A DNA stretch of 64,000 bases from Paenibacillus luteus (GCF_006542765.1 NZ_SKCD01000066.1:1-64000), one strand, 5' to 3'; counted from the first letter of the stretch, positions 15,730 through 23,622 are shown. Notes: a model not told the origin generated them from the letters alone. A program made the numbers and translations.

Positions 15730-16596
15730 GTGGAGCGATCTACGTATTATTTCTATGTGAATCGATTGCAGGCTGAAGCCAAAATGATCCACAGGGTCGG
15801 TCGTCCGGCGCCTGGTTACTCCTATACACAAGAAGGCAAACCTGTTAGCGATGAACAGATCTGTGAATGGATCACGGAGTTCCTGGCCGGAGAAGGCGCA
15901 GCATACGGTTACCGAAAGCTTACCGTGCTTCTTCGAAGACGCCATAAACTGAAGATCAACAAGAAAAAAGTGTATCGTCTATGCAAGCTCATGGATGTGC
16001 TCCGACCACAGCGCAAAATCACCATCAAGTATCCTAAGCGACTTGCGAACACTCGCGTCATAACGGGCTCCAATCAATTGTGGGAGGTCGATATTAAGTA
16101 TGGTTGGATTCATGGTGAGCAGCGATTTTTCTTCCTAATGAGTATTATAGATGTGTTTGATCGCGCTATCATCGCCTATCACATAGGGCTAACTTGCGAA
16201 GCTGTACATCTTGTCCAGATTACAAAGGAAGCGCTCATGAAGCGTCAGCTATTGGATCAAGAAGCTAAACCTGTCATACGTTCTGATAATGGTCCGCAGT
16301 TTATCAGTCATCGGTTTGCAGAGGCCTGTATGGCATTTACTATGGTTCATGAGCGTATACCTCCTAACACGCCGAATAAAAATGCTTATATTGAATCCTA
16401 TCATGCCGTCATCGAACTTGAATGCTATCGTCGCCATGAATTTGATACCTACCCGCAGGCCTATGAGATCGTTAGTCAATTTATTCAAGATTACAATCGT
16501 ATTCGTCTACACGGCAGCATCTATGACTTCTCTCCGTACGAATATATGGAGGCGGTCAAAAATGGGACTGTTCAACCGAAGCAAGTGAAAGTCTAG
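15730..16596 (+). CDS. IS3-family transposase OrfB (DDE integrase core)
   Basis: 288 aa counted from GTG 15730, but the frame is open upstream to the A8 slip site, so the working product is probably the OrfAB fusion. The catalytic DDE residues are visible: WEVDIKY, IRSDNGPQF, and the E in NAYIESYHAVIELE. The HTH_21-like region (EGAAYGYRKLTVLLRRR) precedes the core. Cuts and joins the IS ends through a circular intermediate, as known for the IS3 family. Confidence 0.92.
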   Translation: MERSTYYFYVNRLQAEAKMIHRVGRPAPGYSYTQEGKPVSDEQICEWITEFLAGEGAAYGYRKLTVLLRRRHKLKINKKKVYRLCKLMDVLRPQRKITIKYPKRLANTRVITGSNQLWEVDIKYGWIHGEQRFFFLMSIIDVFDRAIIAYHIGLTCEAVHLVQITKEALMKRQLLDQEAKPVIRSDNGPQFISHRFAEACMAFTMVHERIPPNTPNKNAYIESYHAVIELECYRRHEFDTYPQAYEIVSQFIQDYNRIRLHGSIYDFSPYEYMEAVKNGTVQPKQVKV

Positions 16597-16710
16597 CTCA
16601 GATCAATTCAAAATGTGCATTTTCGAGAAAATCGGAGCATTTTAAAGCAATACTATGATCAAAGTCGAATAAGAGGTGCAGTGTCCACAATAAAGGGGTT
16701 TAACCGGTTC

Positions 16711-17209
16711 TGACTTCTCTGCAACAGTGAACATTCAGTTATCGAAGTGGAATACACAAGATGAAGTTGAGTTCTTTTTTAATACAGGCATTTATATAGA
16801 GAAATTATTCGGAACGGTGTTTCTTTATCAGCAACCATCATTTCCAATGGAAGTAAGCTCAGTTTTACGGATTCGTGCCACAGAACTAACGAAAAGTGAT
16901 AGTTGGTATAGATTGACTATTGATACTGACGTTGAACAACTTAAACGAATGATAACAAAAGATATTACAGAGTATATATTCCCTCACTTTCGCAAATTTG
17001 AAACCATTAATGACGTAATCAAAGTAATGGAGTTACGTGAGAGAGATGGGGTTTACGAGAATCCCCATTATTTAACGGTACTCTACTGTTCAATAGGTAA
17101 CATGGGAAAAGCACAGGAACGCATGGCTAGAGTGTTTAATGAATTGAAGTTGGATGCAAAAAAGGAATTTGCGAGAGAATTGGCTAACCGATTAGTTCTA
17201 CACGTATAA
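16711..17209 (+). pseudogene. DUF4304-like gene, 3' part (split by IS)
   Basis: The frame continues the DUF4304 protein after the IS as SDFSATVNIQLSKWNTQDEVEFF ... TGIYIEK and ends at TAA 17207-17209. It has no SD or good start of its own. The C-terminal half is helical. DUF4304 proteins often lie in immunity-type gene arrays; function of the intact form unknown. Confidence 0.8.
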
Positions 17210-17222
17210 TGAAGGAAGTAAA

Positions 17223-17258
17223 GAAACCACTCCATTGTTAGGAGTGGCTTTGTCTTTA
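17223..17258 (+). terminator. Intrinsic terminator
   Basis: CCACTCC (17227-17233) with GGAGTGG (17241-17247), then TTTGTCTTT. Confidence 0.75.
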
Positions 17259-17388
17259 TACATTGATATATATATTGTGGTCAAACTGTAATTTGTGTTT
17301 AGACACATAACGGTGAACCGTAGAACAAGTAGTTATTTTCTTTCTTATATGAAAGCACTATTTTTACTAGAGAGAAGGGGGAAATAAA

Positions 17389-17772
17389 TTGAAATTCTAT
17401 GTGGCTTCAAGTTTCAAAAATGTTGAAGTTGTTCGAGAAGTAGCAAGAAAGTTGCGTGATAGAGGATTTACACAAACTTACGATTGGACAGAAAACAAAG
17501 ATGTAACAACTTATGAACAACTTAGGGATATAGGAGAAAAGGAAAAAGAAGCTATAATTGAATCAGATTGTATGGTCGTGATATATCCAGCAGGGAAAGG
17601 AAGCCATGTTGAATTAGGCATTGCTTTAGGATTAGGGAAAAAGATTTATCTCTATTCGCCAGATAATGAAATCAATAACTTTAATAACACAAGTACGTTC
17701 TACCATCTACGAGAGGTGGAAAAATGTAGTGGGACAATCGAAGGATTGATTAGTAAGATAGCTTCGGAATAA
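17389..17772 (+). CDS. Nucleoside 2-deoxyribosyltransferase-like protein
   Basis: 127 aa, TTG start after AGGGGGAA. MKFYVASSFKN at the N-terminus, TYDWTEN, an acid in the middle (IIESDCMVVIYP) and GKGSHVELGIALGLGKKIYLYSP match the short nucleoside 2-deoxyribosyltransferase / group-specific family (E of HVELG is the expected nucleophile). Members split N-glycosidic bonds of nucleosides; some relatives act in phage defence or nucleotide salvage. The role here is inferred only from family. Confidence 0.75.
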   Translation: MKFYVASSFKNVEVVREVARKLRDRGFTQTYDWTENKDVTTYEQLRDIGEKEKEAIIESDCMVVIYPAGKGSHVELGIALGLGKKIYLYSPDNEINNFNNTSTFYHLREVEKCSGTIEGLISKIASE

Positions 17773-17795
17773 AAGAGCAATTTGATTAAGGGGGA
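17770..17795 (+). repeat. Recurring intergenic motif (copy)
   Basis: TAAAAGAGCAATTTGATTAA followed by GGGGGA, the SD of the next gene. Confidence 0.45.
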
Positions 17796-17800
17796 AATGT

Positions 17801-18055
17801 ATGAGGAAATATGTAGTTCTTGAAGAACGAGTTAACAATATAAAAAAAGTAATGATATATGAAACGAATAAAGGAGTATACGTTTTTTTATATGATACAC
17901 ACGAAGATAAGCCATGTTTTGCAGACTACTGGTTTGAATTGGTAGAGGATGCTGAAGATTACTGTGAAGAGCATTTAAATGTAAAAGAAAAAAATTGGCT
18001 TATAATTGGTGACCCCAAAGTTGGATGCCAGCATGATTTAATTGAATGTAAATAA
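17801..18055 (+). CDS. Hypothetical protein
   Basis: 84 aa with AGGGGGA SD. Contains FELVEDAEDYCEEHLNVKEKNWLIIGDPKVGCQHDLIE; the DAExYC ... W ... GCQHDxIE pattern recurs in small Firmicute proteins of unknown function. Soluble and acidic. Confidence 0.6.
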   Translation: MRKYVVLEERVNNIKKVMIYETNKGVYVFLYDTHEDKPCFADYWFELVEDAEDYCEEHLNVKEKNWLIIGDPKVGCQHDLIECK

Positions 18056-18113
18056 AACATGGATATCATTAAACTGAATACTGGATACACTGGAAATGGG
18101 TGAATCAAGAATC

Positions 18114-18419
18114 ATGCGCTACAAATTTTTTGCAATAGGTTACGCAATTGGATATTTTATTAGCTTTACAATTACTGGAGTGCCTGACTGGAAATATTTT
18201 ATTCCTATTAAACTTCTCGCATTTCTGTTTGCATTTACTGTTGGGAACGTCTTATATTATGTAGTTGAAGAAAAGGATCATATTTTCTCAAGTACTTTTC
18301 GAACTATTAAATATGTAATCCCTTCGATCATACTACTTGTTATCTTCTCGGAATTTCAAGCTTATTTATACGCGATTAAAGGGGTTGATTTAGGGTTCAT
18401 TACTGGATTTACAAACTAA
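18114..18419 (+). CDS. Small multi-pass membrane protein
   Basis: 101 aa from ATG 18114 (ATG 18096 is an alternative, both with weak SD). Three hydrophobic segments: AIGYAIGYFISFTITGV, LLAFLFAFTVGNVLYYVV and IPSIILLVIFSEFQAYLY. No family recognised; a terminator follows. Confidence 0.5.
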   Translation: MRYKFFAIGYAIGYFISFTITGVPDWKYFIPIKLLAFLFAFTVGNVLYYVVEEKDHIFSSTFRTIKYVIPSIILLVIFSEFQAYLYAIKGVDLGFITGFTN

Positions 18420-18426
18420 AGTTTAA

Positions 18427-18467
18427 TTGCCACATGCGAGTATATCAACTTCATGTGGTTTCTTTTT
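18427..18467 (+). terminator. Intrinsic terminator
   Basis: CCACATG (18430-18436) with CATGTGG (18452-18458), then TTTCTTTTT. Confidence 0.75.
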
Positions 18468-18599
18468 GTCTTATAAATTTTATTCCATTGCTTGCAGTAG
18501 TTTTGAAATGCCAATGCTTAGCCCTTGAATAGAGAGAGTGTGTTCGTATGTTTTAATAGCATCAATCATGAGGTGCGGTGCTGAAATGGGGATAGATAA

Positions 18600-18950
18600 A
18601 GAAAGAAGCTTGAAGGAAACGGTTTGTGGGAGAGCAGTAGGATGATGCTGCCTGAGCATAAAGTTGCCTTAAATGAATTGAATCGTAAAAATCAGAAGCT
18701 CCAACGTATAAATCTTGATGAGCAGGAGTGAGAAGATATTTCACGTGTAATTGTCGAGTCTGTGGAGCTGCGAAAGGAAATCAAGCTCAAAATGTATCAT
18801 GAGTTTGAAAAACTTGAAGTAATCGGAATAGTGGATCGTGTAGATCAGTTTAAGCAACGATTTATGGTTGACGGAGAATGGTTTGATATTAGAGACATCG
18901 AGGGTGCTGACATTGAGCATTTAACGTCAAAAGCTGATGAACTACCTTGA
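18600..18950 (+). pseudogene. YolD-like gene with lost start and in-frame TGA
   Basis: The frame encodes KKLEGNGLWESSRMMLPEHK, then DEQE, TGA (18729-18731), EDISRVIVES, and ends VIGIVDRVDQF ... DGEWFDIRDIEG. This is a YolD-like protein, usually paired with a Y-family polymerase (UvrX/DinB). In this family the position after DEQE is usually W, so TGG probably became TGA. A stop (18597-18599) just upstream leaves no start codon. No polymerase gene is next to it. Confidence 0.75.
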
Positions 18951-19101
18951 GTTTAGTGTTGACTTGTTGAAATTAAAGACTGATCAATACACTAAGGAAG
19001 CTGAGTAGGATATCGTTCTGATGTGCTTTGCTAAAAAGATTTTACTAACACAACTTTCAATAGATATTACTGAAGGAAAATTTGACTCTAGCAATGAGTG
19101 A
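18937..19101 (+). pseudogene. Small ORF with in-frame TAG
   Basis: ATG 18937 overlaps the end of the YolD frame by 14 nt. It reads MNYLEFSVDLLKLKTDQYTK, then TAG at 19006-19008, then stays open (DIVLMCFAKKILLTQLSIDI) to TGA 19099-19101. The overlap is typical of the second gene in a YolD-type pair. Family unknown; probably broken by one substitution. Confidence 0.4.
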
Positions 19102-19155
19102 ATGGAGGTAATTTACACTTTTTGTCGAATGGTTCCATCTAAAGGAGGTGTTCTG

Positions 19156-19344
19156 ATGATAATAGATGATTAATTCGGCAAGATGGTTTTATTGACGCTT
19201 GATACAGGAGCAAAACATGAGGGGTTGTTGGAAGCTGTAGCTGGTAAAGAGATGGATGGTTATGTGAAGATTTCAAATAGCAATGAGGTCTTTATGGTTC
19301 CAGAGGATGATATCATAAGCGTGGAATCCGCAAGGCTAAATTAG
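19156..19344 (+). pseudogene. Small gene with TAA at codon 6
   Basis: An excellent SD (AAAGGAGGTG) is followed by ATG 19156, five codons (MIIDD), TAA at 19171-19173, and an open frame to TAG 19342-19344 (FGKMVLLTLDTGAKHEGLL ... MVPEDDIISVE). Translation could restart at ATG 19183 with no SD. Probably an inactivated gene of 62 codons; function unknown. Confidence 0.45.
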
Positions 19345-19385
19345 AAATAATGGTAATCACAAGATTTATAAATGGAGGTATGGTC

Positions 19386-19814
19386 TTGCTAACGGAAAAT
19401 GATGTTATATCAGCAGCTTGTTCAAAGATAGAAGAATTAGGCTTTGACATCGTTCAGTCACTCCATACATCAGCAAAAGGCATCGACATCATTGCATGTA
19501 AGAATGAAGTAACCTTATATGTAGAAGCAAAAGGAGAAACAAGTGCCAGCCTAACAAGTAGCCGTTATGGTAAGCCATTCAACGCTAATCAAATAGATTC
19601 GCACATATCAAGGGCTTTGCTTACAACCGCTAAACTGATTCAGCAAAAGCAAGGAGAGCTATTTAAAGTTGCAATTGCCTTACCTGATAATGACAGTCAT
19701 AGAAAGGTAATTAATCAGATTAGGGCTGTATTGGAGAAATTAGGGATAGTGATGATTTGGGTGAAAAGTAATGAAAGTGTTACTTTAGATTACTACAGTG
19801 ATAATACTTTCTAG
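19386..19814 (+). CDS. PD-(D/E)XK nuclease-like protein
   Basis: 142 aa from TTG 19386, 6 nt after GGAGGT; upstream in-frame starts place the SD inside the gene. E17 in a helix, KGIDIIA (D34) and YVEAKGE (E47-x-K49) form a clear PD-(D/E)XK active-site order; RYGKPFNANQIDSHI follows. This resembles small restriction-endonuclease-fold proteins found alone or beside other nucleases in mobile islands. It lies 35 nt before a second nuclease-like gene. Confidence 0.65.
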   Translation: MLTENDVISAACSKIEELGFDIVQSLHTSAKGIDIIACKNEVTLYVEAKGETSASLTSSRYGKPFNANQIDSHISRALLTTAKLIQQKQGELFKVAIALPDNDSHRKVINQIRAVLEKLGIVMIWVKSNESVTLDYYSDNTF

Positions 19815-19849
19815 CTTAGCTTTAAAAATTAAAATAATTAGTATTAGGT

Positions 19850-20887
19850 GTGGTGATCGTCATTGAGAATGATTATCTTTTAAAAGCTAAGCAGATATTA
19901 GAAAAAACAATACATAATGATTCCAGTGATCTGATAAAAAAGTTAGCAAATCAGATGCGCGAAATCGAATCTCACGGTTTGTCCGCATTAAACAAAGTTT
20001 TAATAGATAATACAAAGGTGTCGTCGAGAACATTTTTAAGTTACCTGGCCGAAAGTAATTTTGGTATTGAGTTAGCACGATATAATCATCCAGATGGCCA
20101 TCTTCAATATGAACCCGAAGAATTTAATAGAACAGATTTTGTTTTAAAAAAGAATGAAGTCTATTATTGCATACAAATGAAGAGATTATCGAGTAGTGAA
20201 AGAGAAAATAGGCGAGCAAACATTGTAGAGGAAATACAAAGGAGATTTAAGCAAATAGCACTTGATAAATACTGTTCTATCCAGTTTGAAGAGGATTTTA
20301 GTGAAGTAGATATTACAGAGTTTATAGCGTTTGTTAGCTCAAAAGTAATGCTTAACGAGGACAATATAAAGTTTTACTACCCAACCAATCAACATACTAA
20401 GGCTGTTATTAAATTTATTGACTCCCCAGAAAGGCAATTAAGGCACTTAACAATAGGAGTGACTGGCGATCTACATATGGTTAATGTTACTAATGAACAT
20501 ACGTCTCAGGCGTTTAATTCTATGAAGAGAGCAGCTGGAGTTTATACATGGAATAATAGTGACTGTATGATCAATATCATCGCAATAGAAGCAGATCATT
20601 ATGATGATATTGATATCAGTGAAGCATGCTTTGGAACCGAGGTGTTTACGTATTCACCAGACGGCAAGAGGTCATGGTACCGTAAGTCTAATGGCTTCTT
20701 TAATCATGCAGATTATAAAGATAAGATAAGTGTTGTGGTTGCTTTGCGTAGAACGGAAAGTGATATCCTTAGTTCCTATCACAAGACACTCTTTATTAAT
20801 GATAAGTATGTTCATCAAATCTCGAAGATTGGTGAAATTATGGTAGTGGATGCAGTACTAACGAACAAGGATTTACCGATTGATTAA
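19850..20887 (+). CDS. Possible nuclease-fold protein (E/D-QxK)
   Basis: 345 aa, GTG start after TAGGTG. The segment AESNFGIELARY (E68 in a helix), RTDFVL (D96) and YYCIQMKRL (Q109-x-K111) mirrors a PD-(D/E)XK core, with Q in place of the usual E. The long C-terminal half, with several beta-strands, has no motif I know. It follows the PD-(D/E)XK-like gene closely and a short gene follows in turn, so the three may form one unit. The fold call is inference. Confidence 0.45.
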   Translation: MVIVIENDYLLKAKQILEKTIHNDSSDLIKKLANQMREIESHGLSALNKVLIDNTKVSSRTFLSYLAESNFGIELARYNHPDGHLQYEPEEFNRTDFVLKKNEVYYCIQMKRLSSSERENRRANIVEEIQRRFKQIALDKYCSIQFEEDFSEVDITEFIAFVSSKVMLNEDNIKFYYPTNQHTKAVIKFIDSPERQLRHLTIGVTGDLHMVNVTNEHTSQAFNSMKRAAGVYTWNNSDCMINIIAIEADHYDDIDISEACFGTEVFTYSPDGKRSWYRKSNGFFNHADYKDKISVVVALRRTESDILSSYHKTLFINDKYVHQISKIGEIMVVDAVLTNKDLPID

Positions 20888-20933
20888 CTAAACATGTATC
20901 AATGTAATATTATCTGTACGGTGGTGATCCAAA

Positions 20934-21170
20934 GTGAAAGTATTACTATCAGAACATACCGAACAACGAATCAAACAGCAGGTTATTAATAGGAATCAGC
21001 TTATTAAAGATATTGAGAGGATGCCGCCGATCAAGTCTAAGATTCGTTGGTTCTTGAAAAATGGGATTGTTGCGATTGTAGCACCCAAAGGTGAAGGTGT
21101 TGTGATAGTTATTACGATTATCTCAACAAAGAAATATAAGGATGCTTCCAAAGGCGTAAGAACCTTTTAG
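20934..21170 (+). CDS. Small hypothetical protein
   Basis: 78 aa, GTG start with GGTGGTG upstream. Begins LLSEHTEQRIKQQVINRN and then a beta-rich stretch (IVAIVAPKGEGVVIVITII). The pattern of a histidine/arginine helix followed by strands is reminiscent of DUF4258/BrnT-like small proteins, but the match is weak. It lies directly after the two nuclease-like genes. Confidence 0.45.
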   Translation: MKVLLSEHTEQRIKQQVINRNQLIKDIERMPPIKSKIRWFLKNGIVAIVAPKGEGVVIVITIISTKKYKDASKGVRTF

Positions 21171-21205
21171 AGGGTAGTATTAATAGATACAATCAGAATA
21201 AAAAT

Positions 21206-21249
21206 GGTTCGCAGTTCTTTATATAAGTATATATAAGGATCTGCGAACT
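21206..21249. repeat. Hairpin, copy 2 (like 3231-3277)
   Basis: GGTTCGCAG (21206-21214) pairs with CTGCGAAC, and the inner TTTATATA pairs with TATATAA. The sequence matches the 3231-3277 hairpin at most positions, including GTTCGCA, AAGTATAT and TGCGAACTAT. Confidence 0.65.
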
Positions 21250-21285
21250 ATCATTGGCTAGTTAAGATGTCTAAAAGACGCAAAT

Positions 21286-21318
21286 GAAGACAGCTGTTTA
21301 TAGGCTGTCTTCTTCTTT
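21286..21318. terminator. Two-way terminator
   Basis: GAAGACAGC (21286-21294) with GCTGTCTTC (21304-21312), then TTCTTTG. It lies between convergent units. Confidence 0.7.
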
Positions 21319-21335
21319 GTGTTCAGTATGTTTGC

Positions 21336-21644
21336 TTATTTGTTTAGCTTTAATCGAATGTCGTGCAGGATTTTGATGATTTCTCCAAGTGCAATAAAGA
21401 AGATGCCTGTAATAAATCCGCCTATCCACCATTGGACTGCTATGGAAAAGGTAAATTCTAATTCGTCATAGTAGTCAATTTCACTGGCAGCTACAATACC
21501 GAATATAAATGCTAGTCCACATATTGATAGGCCAGTGTAGTATAAGAGCTTATGAATTCTATTGGTGTTTGATCGTATAACATCTAGAGAAGATGCTGTA
21601 GAGTCATTATTGCTGTGAAGCAAATCTTCAAATTCAGAACTCAT
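21336..21644 (-). CDS. Two-helix membrane protein
   Basis: 102 aa. An acidic N-terminus with a helix (SLDVIRSNTNRIHKLLYY) is followed by two hydrophobic segments (TGLSICGLAFIFGIVAA and IAVQWWIGGFITGIFFIAL) and a short basic end. It starts 1 nt past the previous gene's stop, so it is surely co-transcribed with the three genes upstream of it. Function unknown. Confidence 0.6.
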   Translation of the reverse strand: MSSEFEDLLHSNNDSTASSLDVIRSNTNRIHKLLYYTGLSICGLAFIFGIVAASEIDYYDELEFTFSIAVQWWIGGFITGIFFIALGEIIKILHDIRLKLNK

Positions 21645-21645
21645 G

Positions 21646-21876
21646 TTACAAGCTCCTTTTCTTCTGCGATTTCAAAAACGAAACGAATAGATTTAATAGA
21701 GTCAACGAGAAGAGAAAATCAAAGATTACACTTGCAGAGGATAAATAGCTATAGATGCTTCCTAGCATGAAGTAATCAACACCACTTACAAATCTTAGAT
21801 ACATGTCGATCAGATTGCTACATACATATAGACTTGCTCCTATTATTGAGATGGTAATAGCTGTTTTTAGTTTCAT
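21646..21876 (-). CDS. Two-helix membrane protein
   Basis: 76 aa, with AAGGGAG upstream. Two hydrophobic segments (AITISIIGASLYVCSNLI and ASVIFDFLFSLTLLNLFVSFL) and a basic tail. It is the third gene of a four-gene minus-strand operon. Function unknown. Confidence 0.6.
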   Translation of the reverse strand: MKLKTAITISIIGASLYVCSNLIDMYLRFVSGVDYFMLGSIYSYLSSASVIFDFLFSLTLLNLFVSFLKSQKKRSL

Positions 21877-21891
21877 TTTTCGAAACTCCCT

Positions 21892-22275
21892 TTATCGAAT
21901 ACTTTCTTCGTCTATTTCTTTCTGTAGTTCTTCATTCTCTATTTCCTTTAGCGCATAAATTCTATCAAGTTCTAATTCTGGGAAGCACTTATGGTAAAAT
22001 CTGTAGTATTCATCATAAAAGTTTTTCATCTCTTTAAAATGATGAGCGTAGAGTTCATATGAAGTTTCAACAATACTTTGATAAGAGCTATGTGAGATTA
22101 ACCACTGAATAGATAAGTTTGCATCAGGACAGATACTTAAATATAGCTCAGGTGCGAGGTTTTCTTTTCTGAATTTATAGCAAAAAATATCTTCATTTGA
22201 TTTAAGACCTACATATTTGCTTTTAAACTGCTCTATTAGTATCTTTTTGCGTTTCACTTCTGATTTAATTGACAT
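21892..22275 (-). CDS. Hypothetical protein, paralogue of the next gene
   Basis: 127 aa, SD GAGGTG. The core LYLSICPDANLSIQWLISHSS, then ETSYELY, matches the neighbour at 22342 (LSICPNTKPSIQWLILHSS ... ETPLELY), so the two arose by tandem duplication. Highly charged C-terminus. No family recognised. Confidence 0.65.
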   Translation of the reverse strand: MSIKSEVKRKKILIEQFKSKYVGLKSNEDIFCYKFRKENLAPELYLSICPDANLSIQWLISHSSYQSIVETSYELYAHHFKEMKNFYDEYYRFYHKCFPELELDRIYALKEIENEELQKEIDEESIR

Positions 22276-22341
22276 CTTTCACCTCATGGGAATTTTGATA
22301 ATAGAAGGCTTTATGCAGAGAATAGTCATTTGCTAACATTC

Positions 22342-22653
22342 TTATGATTGATCGTTCTCATGCCCATGTTGTTTCGTGAAATTACAGAAATACTCGTAAT
22401 ATGAAAGCATATCATTATAATTCTGCTCATACAGCTCAAGGGGAGTCTCAGCTAATGTATCACTTGAGCTATGTAAGATTAACCATTGAATAGATGGTTT
22501 CGTATTAGGACATATAGACAAATAATGCACAGGATCAAGATTATCTACTTCTGTGTATCTATAGGAGTTGAGATAACCGATAGATATCATGTCGCGATAA
22601 TGTTTTTTGAAATCTTCAACTATAGCTTGTTTTTTTTCTAGAAATATTGCCAA
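22342..22653 (-). CDS. Hypothetical protein, first gene of the minus-strand operon
   Basis: 103 aa with AAGGGG upstream. Shares the SICP...PSIQWLI.HSS block with the gene downstream. It is divergent from the XRE regulator at 22804, with about 150 bp between them. Function unknown. Confidence 0.65.
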   Translation of the reverse strand: MAIFLEKKQAIVEDFKKHYRDMISIGYLNSYRYTEVDNLDPVHYLSICPNTKPSIQWLILHSSSDTLAETPLELYEQNYNDMLSYYEYFCNFTKQHGHENDQS

Positions 22654-22803
22654 AGCGTTCAGCCCCTTTAGTCAACCAAGTACAAATCATTAATATTATA
22701 TCATAATTGTTCCTATATAGAACATTCATGATTTTAAGACCTAAAATTCAGTGTTAGAGAGGGCATCAATTTACTACACTCATTATGAGGTAGGTGTTGA
22801 TGA

Positions 22804-23151
22804 ATGAATAACCCTGAAACGCTTTTAAAGCTTGTTGGAAGTCGAATAAGAGAGTTCAGAAAGTTGTCCGGCTTATCGCAGGAAGCATTAGGAGAAAAGG
22901 CCGGTCTTTCATATTCATATATAGGTAGAATGGAAAATGGACATAAGAATATTTCTTTGTTGAATCTCGCTAAGATTGCAAATGTCCTTAACGTTAGTGT
23001 TCATGAATTTTTTTCGAATGTATCAGATTATGAAACATTATCTGAAAATGATAAATTAAAAAAGGAAATTTACCTGTTGCTTAATGAGCAGGATGGTGAC
23101 GCACTACTACTCGCTAAAAATATCCTTAAGGAATTATTTAAACATAAATAG
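22804..23151 (+). CDS. XRE-family transcription regulator
   Basis: 115 aa. A helix-turn-helix of the HTH_3 type spans about residues 10-68 (IREFRKLSGLSQEALGEKAGLSYSYIGRMENG). A C-terminal helical tail may dimerise. The gene is divergent from the four-gene minus-strand operon and may repress it and itself. The SD is TAGGTG. Confidence 0.88.
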   Translation: MNNPETLLKLVGSRIREFRKLSGLSQEALGEKAGLSYSYIGRMENGHKNISLLNLAKIANVLNVSVHEFFSNVSDYETLSENDKLKKEIYLLLNEQDGDALLLAKNILKELFKHK

Positions 23152-23161
23152 CAAGAAAATT

Positions 23162-23188
23162 AGATCGACTGCAGTCGGTCTTTTTTTG
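23162..23188 (+). terminator. Intrinsic terminator
   Basis: AGATCGAC / GTCGGTCT around TGCA, then T7. Confidence 0.75.
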
Positions 23189-23285
23189 TTTACATAGTGA
23201 TTGAAAAGGAAATGGGGCTTTTGTCTAGAATGGTTACGATAGTAGAATTCAGTTAAGACTTTAAATAAACATGTTAAGGAGCTGA

Positions 23286-23483
23286 ATGGTAGTGAACATG
23301 TCTACTATTAGAGAGATCGGTACGGAGCTTGGCTTCGTCTTACCACAGGAAATTGTTGAGAAACTAGGTGTTAAAGCAGGGGATCATTGTAGCTTCAGTT
23401 TAAGTGAGGATGGTAGTATTGTTTTAAGCTTTCTAAACGCTCCAGAATCAAATGTTAGACCAGAAGTGGTAAGGGATTGCTAA
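23286..23483 (+). CDS. AbrB/MazE-like DNA-binding protein
   Basis: 65 aa with AAGGAG upstream. The sequence TIREIGTELGFVLPQEIVEKLGVKAGDHCSF fits a SpoVT/AbrB swapped-hairpin domain, as in antitoxins (MazE/VapB/PhdYefM-like) and AbrB regulators. A possible remnant of a partner follows (14 codons from 23492), but no toxin is present. Antitoxin status is inference. Confidence 0.7.
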   Translation: MVVNMSTIREIGTELGFVLPQEIVEKLGVKAGDHCSFSLSEDGSIVLSFLNAPESNVRPEVVRDC

Positions 23484-23587
23484 GCAGAAAATGGAAAGCT
23501 ATAGTGAGGCGCTAAGAAGCTTGAAAGAACGGTAGTAACTAGATTGTTAGGAAACTAATAAGACAATATAGGCGCTGCTTGAAAAGG

Positions 23588-23622
23588 TAAAGAGCAGTTA
23601 TAAAACCCTGCTCTTTAGGTTT
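23588..23622 (+). terminator. Possible weak terminator
   Basis: AAAGAGCAG pairs with CTGCTCTTT around an ATTATAAAACC-type loop; the T-run is poor. Confidence 0.45.

Larger units (their letters stand above)
15264..16706 (+). mobile_element. IS3-family insertion sequence, complete
   Basis: 1443 bp, flanked by a 4-bp direct repeat GTTC (15260-15263 and 16707-16710). The ends share imperfect inverted repeats: TTA-x-x-CCCC ... TGGACA inside both termini. It carries orfA and orfB of an IS3 transposase with an A8 slippery run between them. Both frames and both ends look intact, so it may be active. Confidence 0.9.

Noticed and set aside
10593..18731. TGA read as Trp throughout the island
   Set aside because: The island uses TGG for Trp in many intact genes, and TGA is also used as a normal stop, so a general code change is not supported; single mutations are more likely.
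23492..23536. Toxin partner behind the AbrB-like gene
   Set aside because: Only a 14-codon frame remains; no toxin domain can be seen.
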